A stretch of 64,000 nt of DNA, from positions 4,910,697 to 4,974,696 of the forward strand of contig SSNP01000010.1 of NCBI GenBank assembly GCA_006937955.1, in the 5' to 3' direction. Shown in pieces: positions 48,057-61,609 of the stretch. The DNA is from Pachypanchax playfairii. Its lineage: Eukaryota; Chordata; Actinopteri; Cyprinodontiformes; Aplocheilidae. The notes beneath the pieces are model-generated. The model was not told the origin of the DNA. It saw only the letters and a list, made by a program, of their open reading frames with translations, and searched no databases. The position numbers and the translations under genes are program-made. Every line of letters starts with the position of its first letter. The first letter of the stretch is position 1.

Positions 48057-50743
48057 AGAAGTTCAGCTGAACTTGGAATCCAATGTTTATAGGTTTTGGG
48101 AGTGTTTTTGAATGGGTTAAGTTTTTTGAAAGTGATTTCTGATAATGGGATTGTCGATATAGTGCTGTAGTTGGAGTATATTTACTCCATCTAGGATCAT
48201 CTAGAAACGTGTGAAGCAGTTAAATACAGCTATTAACAGCTGAGGAAGATGGAGTCCTCAACATCGAAGTGTACCGAAAACCTGCACATGGACCAATATC
48301 TCCTTTTTGACTCTTGTTAAAACTTCAAGATATTGACAGTAAATCCAATGATCACATGGCTTGCTATTAAACTCTTAGATTCCTTTCATCTCTTGTATTG
48401 CATAAGTAAATTTAGACAAAATTTGAAACTCCCAAAGCATAATAGTAATAGTAATATTTGCATGGAAAGAAAACAAAAGTAAGCTGCTTAGGCTGTCCAC
48501 ATACCCTCAACTAGTCAGATAAAAATATAGTGGAAGCTGCTCAGCCAAGACAAAAGACAACTCAAGACACTCACTCTCTCCCCTGCTAAAACTCAAAGCC
48601 CCCACTCCACTGTTCCTTATTTTAACTGTAAGCCTGCGTTGGCTGCTAGCCCAGGAGTTTGGGAAGGACTTGTGGGCCACAAACCACAGCACATTTGGAG
48701 GCATTTAAATGTCCCATAAACACTGAAGAAGAAACACATGGAGCTCTAGTACACACACTGACAAGACATCTATCCACGTCGTTTAACCCAACCCTCCTCT
48801 TACCAAGCCAAATACTGACTTCTTTTCCCAGAAAATGGCTTCAGTGGAAACTATTATATGTATTAATCTGATATGCCTTTTCTGGTTTTGAGAAGCATTT
48901 CAATGAAAGAGTTTTTTAAACTCAGGTGAATGAGAAGAGAAATTATAGTTTTTGTACAGACTCTTGGCTGCCAGGGACATCACACAGCTTAGTGCTTCAT
49001 ATAAAACCCATCCTAGCTGATCAAATAAGACAGCCTGAGGATAACAAAAAACCTTCTGGCTACTGTGGGGCAGGAATCTCAGAAATGGCTTATTTTCCCT
49101 TGTTAGTTCACACATTGTCTTCTGTTTCACTAAATCATGGCTCAACGCTAACTGAGAGCGTCTTATATCCCATTCCAGAAGATTCCATTCTCTGTCGCCT
49201 TAGCTCTGCAGACTGAATGACCATTTCACCTCTTTTTTTATACATTTATCTAAAGATCAGGAGGAGGACCTCTGTGAAGCTGGCAAGGCAGCTCAACCTA
49301 AAATATTGCTGCTGCAGACTTGTTTTTATTGACTTTTGTATTAACTTGTATGTTGTTGCAGATGGAATGCATGTATGAGTTGTGCTTGCATTACAGCTGA
49401 TCATTAGCTTCTGTGATGGGACATTTGATCCATCTGTAAACAAGGGGAGACCTAGGCCACATCAATTACTTTTTATTAGGCCAAACCAATTTTTTTTTCT
49501 AATTTTGAGTGATGAATTCTTAAACATGACTGAACTCATCAAAGTATAAAAACTGAAGTGAAAGGAAAAGGATTTTTGATGATAGACAAATGTTCCTACA
49601 TGTTTTTAGACTCACTGTATATCAAGAGTGGCAATTAAGATGATTATTATGTCCTACTCATGCAAATTTAAATAAAGTCTCTGTAACAAGAACCATAAAA
49701 CCAACTCCTGCACATCTGAAACATAAATCAGACTTGAAATTACAAGGAGCGTATTTTTATGTCCCTGAGTGAGATGTCCTCACCAAAGTGCAGATGTACT
49801 GTAGTATAAAATGTAATCTTGCTCTGAACTGTTTACTATACTGTGTTGCTGCTGTTCAACTAAAAATAAAAAGTGGCCGAGGCCAGTTGGCAGTTCACCG
49901 GTATGACTGACATGTCTGGCACGCCTGGCACTCGTGGCCTGATGCCGTACATCCCCCCAGTGGTACAGTAGCATGCCTGTGAGTGGGTTTTTCCGGTTCA
50001 GTCCGGTTCAGTCAGACCATGCAGAAGTCTGAACTCAGCTGTTCAGACACTTTCACCTGGAGACAAGGACCCACCTGTGCTTGTCTGTTTCATTGAGACT
50101 CTGATTTCACATGCAGACTCATCTATGCTACGGTCTCTCTCTGCCTGCCATAACCTGCTCACCCTGCACCTGTTTTCACCAGGATATCTCACCCCCTTTT
50201 CCCTCCTCCCATATTTTGATTCACCTCACATCACCTCTCACACTCCTCTGCAGGTCTGGACTCTGTTACTGTCCCACTGGAGTTAGCTGGAAATCTCACT
50301 ATAAGTTCTTCACAATCATTTTCAGTCTACAGTGATACCCAACATCTGCTGCTTGGTCAGCTCAAATCTGTTCTGCCAGAATGACTGTGTGAAAAAACAC
50401 AACTAAGTTTCACATTGTTAAAAGAACAACAGGCGCAGAGGTGGATTTTATAATCACAGAACTTAAAAAGGCATTACTAGGTTTATAATCTGAAAAGTTT
50501 TGCTCTGATGTTTGACCCCAATATTTAGCTTTTACAGCTTAATATAATAGTCCAGGAAGCCCTTTAAGCTGATTTTTACAAGTTAAAACTCAAGTTTTTG
50601 TTTTTTTCTCACTAGTTTCTCTCAGTTTTTAACACTTACTGGTTTTATATCCGACATTGCTGATACAATTCTGCTTAAGAAATACTGGAGTCAAAATCCT
50701 AAAATACTTCCGTGGTTTGTTGTGTCATGATCACACTTTTGAC
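48057..50743. other. Intergenic between inverted repeat copies, no gene seen
   Basis: No coding signal. The 10-bp unit ccggttcagt is tandemly repeated at about 49993-50012. Pyrimidine-rich segment near 50150-50280. Confidence 0.55.
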
Positions 50744-51160
50744 TTAAAGAGGCCATTTCATACAAATTCCATGACTTTGTGTTTATTTCTTAAGTATTAA
50801 CCAGTAATATGAAACATTTTATATCTAAAAAACGTCAGGAAACACTGATTAACAGACCTTTTAATCTGTCTGCATTAAAATTCGGGTGGTTCCGACTGCT
50901 TCCATCAGGCTGCTTTGGCAGCAGCTCGTTCATATTCATTATTCTAATTTGCTGGACTCTGATTGGCTAACAAACTAGCCAATGAGAGCAAGGTATACTG
51001 TTTCCTGCCCCGCTGTGCATGGCAACGTCAGAAGTCGTGTCTTCCTGTTTTCTACGTCTTATGCTACAGCTTTTAGCCAGCAGCATGCTAGGCGTGGTTT
51101 CAACTGCCAGAGATGCCAAATACTAACGAACAAAGGAGTTGGGACGAAACAGATACATAT
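50744..51160 (-). mobile_element. Second TIR-type repeat, copy 2 (inverted, diverged at one end)
   Basis: Starts ttaaagaggccatttcat and contains ctaaaaaacgtcaggaaaca, attggctaacaaactagcca and tacgtcttatgctacagctt, the reverse complement of segments at 47503-48056, at roughly 85 percent by eye in the best stretch. Similarity fades beyond about 51155, so this copy is truncated or diverged at its right end. Confidence 0.75.
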
Positions 51161-52807
51161 TACTAATTCTTTTGACCAAAGAGCTGATCGTCTCTAAACA
51201 ACTTTCAACAGACAAGTGTGGTTTTAAACTTTGATTACAGGGACAAAATATATATTAACTAGATTATTTTACCTTATGAATCCGTGGTTTTAAACCTATT
51301 ACAGAATATATGGATTTCACTGTTTGATGTTTAAGCATCAAAAGTCGGGTGAATAAAGTGAATTTGAGCATCATGATGCCTAAAACCAGCCTATTAAAGT
51401 TGGAAGACACCTTCTTTACCTACTACAAGTTTATCCATTGGTACCTTCGAAGCTGTGTCTCATTAAATATCAGGGGTCTCCATATGGCTCCATTTTTGCA
51501 AACTTCACCTCTCGCAGCCGCCCACCTGCTCGTGCTGACGACAGCAGGTTTGAAACGGGCTCGCTCGTGGGGAATGCTGATACTCAATTAGTCCTAGAGC
51601 AACGATGCTCCCATTGAGTTAATGATTCACAGCACCTCCCACCCCTCCCCACACTCTCCCATCCCAGTCTTCTTACTCCCCCCCCCCCCTCTATTTGCCA
51701 AGATATTTCTTCTCTTCTCGAATTTTTTTTTTTAATTACATGTCTTAAAATGGTGCCGTCCCAAGATCATTACTGTCAGCATGAGATTGAAGACATGACA
51801 GTTTTGAGGTATGCGGATTTCTCTATGCAGGCAGCAACATTTTCAGTCTTTGTCATTCTAAATGGGTGTAGGGTCTTGTGGAGTGTGTGTGTATGAGGAG
51901 AAAATGGAAACCATGGGTGCAACCGCAGAATTGATCTCCAAGACTCACCTCTTTGATTGCTTTTTTTGCCACCCATTTGCTTTCTTGTTCCATGAATCAA
52001 CAGACATGCTAATATTAGTCATAGTATTTAAACATGGAGAAGCGGAGGTGCTGTTGACTCACTGGTTACATGAACAAGCATGTGTTCCATACAGTCAGAG
52101 TTGTTTTTCCTTTTGTGTGTTTTGTAAGTTTAAAGATGAGTTTCTAGAAAGGATTTTGTGATTATTGGTTGGTGTGCATTAAAGAAAATCTATTTCACAT
52201 GTTTTTGTACTAACTTAACTGATACATTTTCCCAGATTTGTATTAAATAGTAATAATAACAGCTTCCCTCTGCATGCAACATTTTTTTTCATCTCCTATC
52301 TGGAACAGAATGCTGGCATGGATTTCAACAAAAATAGCTTAAAAAACCCTGATAAATGTTGCAAAATTAAAACTGCTACACCTTTGTGGGTCACTAATGG
52401 CAGCAAATTAAAATGTATCTGTACCTTATTTCAGCAGAAATATTTTGAGATTCATATCTTCTTGTAGTTGTATAATTTCATATATGAACAGCAATGAACT
52501 TTGCCATATGTTGATTTGTTCTCATTTATATTCAGTTTTGTTTTTACGTCTTTGCACTAGTAACCTAATTTTCAATGCATCTTTTTGTCCTGGTCAACTC
52601 ATATCTGTAAGGTAATTTGAGGAAGTTTGTATTTGGCTCAAACCTCTTTATTTTAGTAGTGTTTTTTTGGGGGGGGAAACAAAGCTGACACAAACCAAGG
52701 CATTCTGTTGCAAAGACTGGAAGACATTGTTGTGATGTGGCAGACATTACTACTATTGTTCAAGTCAAATATAAAAAATGAGTTTGTTTGCAGTTGTGAT
52801 GAGGCTG
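51161..52807. other. Intergenic, no gene seen
   Basis: C-rich run at 51680-51692; otherwise AT-rich without recognised coding sequence or element. Confidence 0.55.
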
Positions 52808-52945
52808 AGAGCATCCAGAGTTGTAGAGTGGTCAGTTTCAAATAGGAATATTGAAGGTTCGATTCACACTCCAAAACATCAAGATGTCTTTGGACAAGAC
52901 ACCAAACCATCACTATGTCCTGAACATGCTCACTGGTGTTGGATT
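52808..52945 (+). mobile_element. Degraded tRNA-derived SINE
   Basis: gttgtagagtggtcag, then a B-box-like ggttcgattc, then aagatgtctttggacaagac match the order of a common teleost SINE head and body (consensus-like phrase tgtccttgggcaagacact). Too decayed for a tRNA gene; no acceptor-stem pairing. Confidence 0.6.
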
Positions 52946-54749
52946 TTAGTAAAAAAAAAAAAACATTGCACATCTATGATTGTGTCAATATACAAGATGA
53001 AAAACACATTGAAACTTGTTTTATAGATATTGTCATTTTGCACATGCACCTTGTGGAATTTCACGATTCATTACATTTTCTCACTTTCTACACACTTCCC
53101 TTGGGCAACATCATCAGATACAGAGTTACGGGCTCCAATTTATGCAGATGACACAACAATATTTGTCTGTGAACCCACATTAGCATGAACTATTTCATGA
53201 GTCTGCCTTGAAGACAAATGCAGAAAACTGCGTGTTCGCACAAAATGTGCACAGGCTTACTTTTCTTAACATTTAGGCCTCAGTAAGTTGTGTGTACTTA
53301 ACCCTTAGTTAATCATTTATAATAAAAACAGTATGTAACAGCATTAAATATCATTACTTTATATGTTTTACACCCCACCTGAATGAAAAATCCTTTTTGA
53401 TATTACACTTTTGTTGGAATTATTCTAAAAGAACAAAAGAAGACCTTCAGTTACAGATCAGATACATCTCAGCTACTTTTTTGCACTAATATGTCAAGAA
53501 AACTGAGTAGAAGTTAGTTTTGTAAAGAAATAATACACACTTTTTATACTATTGCAGGTAAATGCCTCCTTAAACCATTTTGTTCATGTGAGGAATCCTC
53601 AGTGTTCCTGTCTATTTCTATAAGTTTCTCTCATTCTATTCAAATTTTGATCACGTATTTATCTCTTACCCTAAAATCAATTATGTTTATCTCAATTTCA
53701 CTGTGAAAAATGTAGTAAAACTGACAAGAATTCAGAGCATTGTGAAGTCTTGCTTAAATTTACACTCTTCACAGCTTTGAAAATTCGAGTACATTTATCA
53801 CCAAGTGGGACTTTCTCTGAGTCCGAGGAGCCTCTAAAACTAAATTAAAGGGAGTCATTGAGCAGATATTAGTAATATTCATCACTCTGCAGCCAGAGAA
53901 GGAACCACTTTTCCACTCCATTTCTGTCAGTTCAGGTTTCTAATCAACTTGCTTCATTAATTCAAATGATACGACACAACAAAACATTGTTGTGGCAATC
54001 AGAAGGTTAGTTAACCAGGCCAATTAGCCTCAAAGTGGCCGTGGACTGATCGCACTCTTTGAAAGGGCTTCTGATCCCCTCTATTTGCACACTTAACAAC
54101 AAATGAAGACAAAGGCACTGAGCCGTTTTATGAGCCAAACTGCAAAGTGAGAGAAGAAGCTGGATGTTCGCCTCACTGGGGCAGTCGTGAAAATGGAAGT
54201 TATTTCCCCATAAAACACCAGACCTGTGTAAGTGTGTGCTTGTACCATATGTCTGTCTTTGTGAGGACCAATTTGTCCCTCAGCAATAAAATCTCACTTT
54301 CCATTTAACTCTTTGAAATCTGATACATTAAATAGTCAGAAAATGTTATACAGTTTATAATTATATTATTATTTACTATAGGAATACAAAATAAAATAAA
54401 CACAATAGTTAATATAAAAATTGTCACTTGACTGCTATAGAAATAATAAGTTAATTAAGATTAATTTAGTATTACTGGGTTAAAGGGGTTGTTTTGAAGC
54501 TTCAATCTGGTTTCAGGGTTCAGGTTTAAATTAGACTAATTAGGATTTATATATTGTGTTTGCTGAAAGTTTTTGTATTTTCCGACACAAAACCTGTACA
54601 GTGAAAGTTTGTCATACAGCTGATCGCTAGAGCTTCTCAAAGCCACATTGTCCATTATGAGAGTTTGTCTTTATGGTTCAGAATCCTTCTTTCCTCATTT
54701 TATCCCTAGTGGTGCAGTCTGTAAACTGTTTTTGTCTCATAATCTTTTC
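52946..54749. other. Intergenic, no gene seen
   Basis: AT-rich. A non-repetitive stretch near 53990-54210, containing ggccaattagcctcaaagtg, is a candidate conserved non-coding element. Confidence 0.5.
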
Positions 54750-54822
54750 TATCCATCCATTTTCTATACCAGCTTGTTCCTGTTCTGGGTCGTGGGGAGC
54801 TTGTGCCTATCTCCAGAGATCT
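54750..54822 (+). repeat. Teleost interspersed repeat fragment (ATCCATCCATTTTCTA type)
   Basis: atccatccattttctatacc followed by ctgggtcgtggggagc resembles a repeat end widespread in fish genomes. Family not determined. Confidence 0.6.
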
Positions 54823-56459
54823 TCCCTTTGTGCAAAAAGCTTCCGTAGAAAATAAACTGGCTCCATGTTAGATTGTGCTATTTCTTTGCTGCTGTTGCCA
54901 GCAGCAGTGGCAGTTGTCACTCTACATGATGCGCCACAACACAGGAACTTCATAACCGCCACAGTGCAGAAATCCACCAGGTATAATTGTGTCTGTTGGA
55001 ATTGAAGTTTACAAAGTGCCGTCACAAAGTCAGACATGTTTGATTTGGATTTAACAGCTATAGATAGACCGACTGGTTGATTTTCTGTTCTGTCGCTGAA
55101 GAAGCCTCTGTCCTTACAGACAGTCACTTTGGTAGATTAGAAACTCAGATTGCAAAAGCTCATCGGTGTGTATATCAGCTTTGTACTGACTCTCCTCGGA
55201 GCCCCATCTAAACAATATTCAAGCAGTTATTCTCAGCTGAAAAATTCTCTTTTCAGGTTGTTTTTCCTGCAACCAATGCACAGCTGAACACTGACATCGT
55301 GTGGCCAAAGACCGAAAGTGCAAGGCATGTCCGTAAAAGTTTGATCCTTCCCAACAGCACAAAGCTCCTGTAATCCAAACCTAAACTTAAAAAGCCTAAA
55401 ACAAACAACAATTTCACTCACAGACAGTTAGTATTTATTCCATGTTGACACAATAAAGTTTTTCTTAAATTATATATTAAGTCATATTTGTAATGATGAG
55501 AAACAAAAGGTGACATTTTTATTTCTAAAGGTTTACTAGATTTTACTATTATTATTATATTATTGTATTTTCATATTTGTTCTGTGGCATTTGCAGAGAT
55601 TTTAGCTAGATTTTAGGTTAGTTCTTTGAGATGGTCATATTTATCACATTCTGCTTCTGTCTTGATATGATCTGTTGTGGATTTTGAAATGTATTTATCC
55701 TCTTAGAAAATATTTGTTTTCTTTTTTGTGTTTTTTTTTGTTTGTTTTTATCTTATAGCAGATAATTTAATATTAGATCCCAAAATTCTATATTTTTGGT
55801 TTCATTTTTTCCTTCACAACTGGAATGTTGTACTTGGATTTGAACCTAAAAATATAAGCTTTATGGTTTGAGTATTAGTTCCTTTTACAAAATTCTGCAC
55901 CTTTTACTAAAAAATAAAAGTTTGTTCTAAGAGCGGTGAAAAAGTTGTGTTGAACTTTAGTGCACCAGTTTTTGTTTGGTTTTGATTTAGTTATAGAATT
56001 TTCTTCTAAAGGTTTTCTGCTGTTGACCCTCACACAGGTCATATTTTTGCAGGTGATGCTGCAGAACTCTGGACCACAACTTGAGAGTCAGCAAAATCTT
56101 TATATATGTCATGCGCTGTCGAGCAGGGTGGCTGATTTGCCTCCTGTTAGCTGGTTTTTTGTAAGTTCTCTTACTTTCAAGCTCTTAACTCACCTCAGTT
56201 GCTCCTGTAAAACTGTTCACATTGCAGAATTTTTAAACATCAGCAGATATTTTGCAATATTTTTGTTGTAGCTGTTTCTTTAAATGTTATACTGGTAACA
56301 TTAGCTGTTGAACATCTGGACCCTTGTAACAGGATGTAAAATCTCCATCACTTTGCCTTAATAATAACTCTGAACAAGTCATTGTACAAACAATCTGATC
56401 AATGTGTTGGTAATATCAAATTGTTAAATTCTTTATTCTTTATTAACTCTCTAGAAGAG
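54823..56459. other. Intergenic, no gene seen
   Basis: AT-rich with homopolymers; no coding or repeat signal that I can name. Confidence 0.5.
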
Positions 56460-56580
56460 AAGAGATTCATTGTCATTATACAAGTACAGAGCACAAGTAC
56501 AACGAAATATGCTTTGGAGACACGTTTTCACTCTTACTCTCCGAGGCAGCCACTGGGAGGGCGCCAAATGAGAGTATAAG
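56460..56580 (-). mobile_element. LINE 3' tail fragment
   Basis: On the minus strand the segment reads atttcgttgtacttgt, then tgtataatgacaatgaatct, the characteristic end of a teleost LINE family whose tail normally reads acaatgacaataaag. No open frame remains. Confidence 0.5.
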
Positions 56581-59500
56581 ATAAACATACATATACATAT
56601 ATGTATGTATAAACTTATACACTATATAGGAACCAGAAAGCCAGAAATGGTGGTACATTAATAAAAAATAAATATATTCAGCATTTATTGTAATTTTGAC
56701 ATGTTTGTTTTTTTAAAGGGATTAATTTGTGCATGCTGGAGGTAAAAATGATATTAGACTCATTCATGCCACTGTGTATATTTTCAATTGCTTATGAAAC
56801 TTATGAAAACTGAATGAATTCATTTACATTACATTAGAGCTACAATAATATGGTGTCACTGACAAAATAATTTATATGCTAGCAAATTAAATTATCTGAT
56901 AAACGTCATCTGTGTTGTCGTGTTGGAAAGGATCGGGCCCTCACATACAGAACAGGTTCATCCTATCAGTACAGCCAGTTCCCGCTGTAAATCGGGATAA
57001 GAAACCTAAAAAAAAAGGATATCTGTCTGTAATGAATAAATTAAATGCAAACTATAAGACCTACAGGTTCCAAGTAATTTGCAATAATACCTGAGATGCA
57101 CCTGGAGATACTCCAGGATTTTAAATTGGATTAACAGAGATATATTCTGCCAGCAATTAGTCTAGGGAGCCAAAAGAAGCACAAAGCTGTTAATTATTTG
57201 TGAGAGACAGAGATGTGCCGCTGAGTTTATACCGTATAACCATGAAGACATGAACCACTGTGGGAGAGAAGGAGTTGAGCAAAGAAGCCAATCAGAAGAA
57301 AATCATGAGAGGAGCAAGAAAATCAATATCACCCTGAGCTTTGCTTTTAGTATCACTAATGACTTGAACAGAAGTTTTCCTTCTGGCAAGAATCAGAAAA
57401 CTTTAGCAGTAAGAAGTTTGCAAAGAGTGTGAATGGACGACATGTTTCTCTCACTCAGAAGCTGCATGAGAAACTGAAGAACTCTGATAGACAGTAAGAG
57501 GGACGGCTGCTCTGGAGACAGACCGTAGGATTCAGATGGTCAGGTGAGTAAACACGGGCAGGTGACTATAACAGAAAGAGCTCATATGATGATCATCTGG
57601 GTCTGTGATGCACATCATCACTTCCTGAGTTTAAATGCCCAGAAAACAGAATGAAATTCCTCTCCAGTTATTCCAAACTGAAGATGTTTGAATGAGAGGT
57701 GAGACATTTCCAAGAATCAAGAGTCTTGTGTTCAATCAGGGTTCTGGAAGGTCTTTCTGATTTAAATTATTTATTGTTGATCTTCTTCTTTTTTTCTTTT
57801 TTTCCTATTTCAACGTACTGACCAGTCTGGGTCCAGTCTGTTATGGCTGCTGTGTTTAAAAGGAACACAGCATCAAATCTGAGTCACTTGTCCAAAGGCG
57901 TTTAGGTCATTAATCTCTAATTCCTCGAGGAAGTATAAAGATGAAGTATACTGAATCTCTCTCTTCCCTTTGAGCTGATACTTTTTGTAACTTAAACATT
58001 TCCAGACTGTCTCGCCTCCACAGACAGTATTTGTTCCTAGTCTGCCATTTTTGGAACTTTAATTGGCTGAATTTGTTGACGTTTTCCAGGTAGAAGTTTT
58101 ACTGCTTAGATTTTTCTGTCTTTTACTGCAAAGCAAGACTTTGTCTTTGTTACAGTCTGAAGCCTCTTAAACTTACTGAACAAATAAATCTTTCTGTTTC
58201 CGATCCAGGCACATTTTTCTAAGACGTGCTTTACAACTTCAAATGCAACTTTTGCTTTTATTTAGACTTTATGTTGTGAAAAATGGTGGAAGAGGACTCT
58301 AATTTGATGTTAGTGGGTGTATTTCCTCTAAACTGAGAAGTAAATTAATACACTCCAGTGGTTTATAAATATTTTTGTTGTAAATAATTGTTGCTATGAT
58401 ACTCTGATTCATATTTCTATTGCTATCTGAACATTAATGACACTCCTACGTGAAGTGAGAGGATTTAATTGGATTATTAAAGGTCATTCTTCTTCTGTTT
58501 TTTTTAAATTGGACATCCACCTTCGACATCAGCAGGCTTCATTTGTTGACTCTGTTTGTCATCCCACAGGGTTCAGTCTTCTTGGTCAACTTCTCTGCCT
58601 CCCAATTGATTCCCTCATTAGCCAGCCACTCTGTTCCCTGGTCACCTTTTCTCTTTTCATTTGTGATTCTCTGCAGCCTCATCTCCTGTCCACTCACCTT
58701 CCTGTCTGCCCTGAGCCGCCTCACTGTTAAGCTTCCCTCCATCTCCCTGTCTGAACGTTCTCACTCAGTCTCATTACAGCAGCGTCTCAAGTGTAGAGGT
58801 TCCTTGTTTTCCAGCAGTCTAGTCCCTTCTGGTACAGTCATCTCTGTCACAGCCACATGATTTGAGCTGTTTGAGGGTATTTCTGTTTTTAGCCTGAAGC
58901 TGTCAGAGTTGACGCACCAGATGGTTTGTCACGGAGGGAAGATGTCTGTGGAAACAGTTTGGAAAAGGACAGACAGAGTTTCAAACAAATGTTTGGCAGG
59001 TTATTGGAAGAGCCATCTGTATATCACTGACTTCAACAAATTAGACTGACTAAACAAAAACAGTTGGTGGAGCCACATCCTGTGACACCAGCTGGGAGAA
59101 AAGTAAAACATTGTTCTCACAAGGAAATGCTTTTGAATTTATTTACCAATATTTGGGTAAATAATCTGCTTTCCTTATTTAATTGATGCTGTTGGCATCT
59201 ATGAACCTATTTTAATTATTGTTTGTATAAAAAGTTTAATTGTCCTCTGATGTTTCTCTCTCAGCTGTTGAGGAGCTGAATATAGAGGGAGGATTGGTCT
59301 CATTCACTGTGATTTGGCAACAAACAAAAAGCTTCAAGCCTAAAAAGATAAATTCTCTCATTTCATATTCTGCCAAATCTTGTGAGAATCTCGTTTTTTG
59401 CAACAGTCTAAAACCATTTTTCTACTCATACTGAGCCTGAAGGCTCCCTTCTTGTAACGTTTTTAGTACTGTGAAAAAGGCTTAAGTCCTCTTCTCTCCA

Positions 59501-61329
59501 TATTTTGGCTCCAAAGAAACAGATTTTTTTGTAATCCTTTAAAGCTGCCTTGGGAAATAGTTCCTTGGGCTTTATGGAGGTTTTTCTTTTGGATTTTGGC
59601 TGATTTTTTAATGAAAATGTTTTAGAAATAATTCCAGTCCAATTTCATGAAGGGAAATTAGAATAATTAATAATTTAAAAAATGAGTTTATAATTCAATA
59701 TATTTTCACATTATAGTAATTTGTGTCCTTGTTGCACAATCAGAACAGGAGACAACAAATAAATATATTTTACATTTCTTTTCTATTATTTTACATGCAA
59801 TTGTCAAATTAATGTTGCACTTTCTCTTTTTCCTAGTATCTCTGAAATTGTGACGCAAACAATATTTTGATTTATAAATGATTAATTGGAGGAGGTTTTG
59901 TTACTTCTGTTCATGGCTAAAAACAGAAGAGAAAATGAAACTTGTTTATGTGAGTATTATTTTATAATGATGCAGATTTACGAGAAGAAACATTTTAAAC
60001 AGAATTTATATCCACAAGTTTAAGAGCAAAGTACTTAGTTTTACTTTAGAACTGTTCTGATAGAGTGATCAGATGTTTCTAAGCTTTGACATTAGACATT
60101 CCAGTAACAGTGAATCAGCACATCTGTCAAAATGATTCACAGCCATTTTGACTCAAGCCAGGTAGGTTTAAATAAAATAAAAGGATGAGTTTAGCTGCTG
60201 AAGGAGTTCAGCAGGTTCAAGCCGATAGCTGGAAATTTCTTGGCATCGAATGCTGCAGCATGTTTTTAGCAGCATGCTGATTGTGTTTGTTGGGGTTTTG
60301 TTTTAACCTCCAAATGATGCCATTTGTGTAAATATATCAAAACTTCATGTGCATCCAGGGTTGATCCCACCTCTCACCTGATGGCACCTGGAGACAAGCA
60401 CCAGCCTACCGTGACTCTGCACAGGGACAAGCAGGAGAAACGAAGTGATGTCATCAGAGATGGTTAGTATATAAACTCTTAACAGCTCCCATTCAAATTC
60501 CACTAAACCTGCAAGGAACAAACATGAGTCTCTTCTAAAGTCGTCATTTAAGAGCAATTAGTTGATTTGTGGTCACTGGTTGGGGTAATATACCTGCTGT
60601 TGGTTTGACTTTTAGCATAGTAGGAACAAATTCAACACACAAAAAGAGGAAGCAAATTCCTTCCCCAAGGATGTATAAAAGGTCCAAGAGGGCTAATGGA
60701 GAAGTGATGGGAGAGCACGGAGGAGTGGCTCACCCTGCAGGAACTCAGAGATGGGATGAAATTGCCTCAGCTATACAAAACATGATGAAAAACAAAAACC
60801 CAGTCAAGGACAGAAAACTGCCTGACTGGTCGAAACACTTGACTCATGGTTTCTGTCTTAAAATAATAATCTCATGAACTGAAGTTAAAAAAGAAATGAA
60901 TTCTGATGTTAATATTTGTGGATCCCACACACTTCATGTTGATATTTATTTATTTTTTCATGGTGCAACTCAAAACTTTTTATTCTACTGCAGAAATTGC
61001 CTGAAGCACAAAACTGAGCCATTTGTATTTGATTTAGACATGTTCATATATACATGGTAAATATTAATGGTTTCTTTGTACCCTTCATCTCAGAATCCTG
61101 ATTGTTAAACAGGTTGCTGATTTGTGATTTTTCATCAAAATTCCTGATGAATTTCTGATGTTTCCCTCCTCACTTGCCTTCATGTTAAAAAATGTTTGAT
61201 TAGTGATTCAAAGACGTGCAGATAAAATATATTTCCATGAGAGAAAAAGTTATTTCTTCATTGGGGTGTTAAACATGTTTGTTCAACATCGTGGTGGTCT
61301 GGAGGAAAAAACTGTTTTTGTGTCATGTG
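56581..61329. other. Intergenic, no gene seen
   Basis: AT-rich, with a pyrimidine-rich part at 58550-58800. Open frames at 58437, 58543 and 60569 were examined and match nothing I recognise; none is flanked by a convincing pair of splice signals. Confidence 0.5.
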
Positions 61330-61600
61330 GTTTTGGTGTACAGTGATCTGTAATGCCCTCCTGAGGGGAGAGAGGAGGTGAGATCCTGGGTGAGAAGGTC
61401 CCTGATGCTGCCTGAGTCTGACCTGTTCCTGACTCTGGAGGAGTCCAGATCCTGGATGGACGGCAGATCAGCACCAGTGATCCTCTCTGCAGATCATAAA
61501 GTTCTTTGCAGTCTGTTTCTGTCTAGTTGGTTGCTGAACCAAACCAGATTGTGATGGACCAGCAGAGGACGAACTCAATGATACTGTAGGTGCTGATGCA
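61330..61600 (-). pseudogene. Decayed LINE reverse-transcriptase C-terminal fragment
   Basis: Read on the minus strand, one frame gives an element-like order IIEFVLCWSITIWFGSAT, then a stop, and later GPSHPGSHLLSPL, matching the IxSVLxxxIxVW and KDPSHPG(H) region at the end of teleost LINE ORF2 proteins. Frame changes and stops show it is dead. It ends next to the TIR element at 61610. Confidence 0.65.
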
Positions 61601-61609
61601 TTACTTTAA

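Noticed and set aside
52840..52875. Possible tRNA B box (ggttcgattc)
   Set aside because: No paired acceptor stem or intact A box; best explained as an old tRNA-derived SINE.
58437..58860. Overlapping open frames in a pyrimidine-rich segment
   Set aside because: Translations are low-complexity Ser/Leu/Pro strings that follow from base composition; no domain seen.
60569..60877. Lysine-rich open frame of 102 codons
   Set aside because: No recognised homology, no convincing splice or promoter signals, isolated in AT-rich intergenic DNA.
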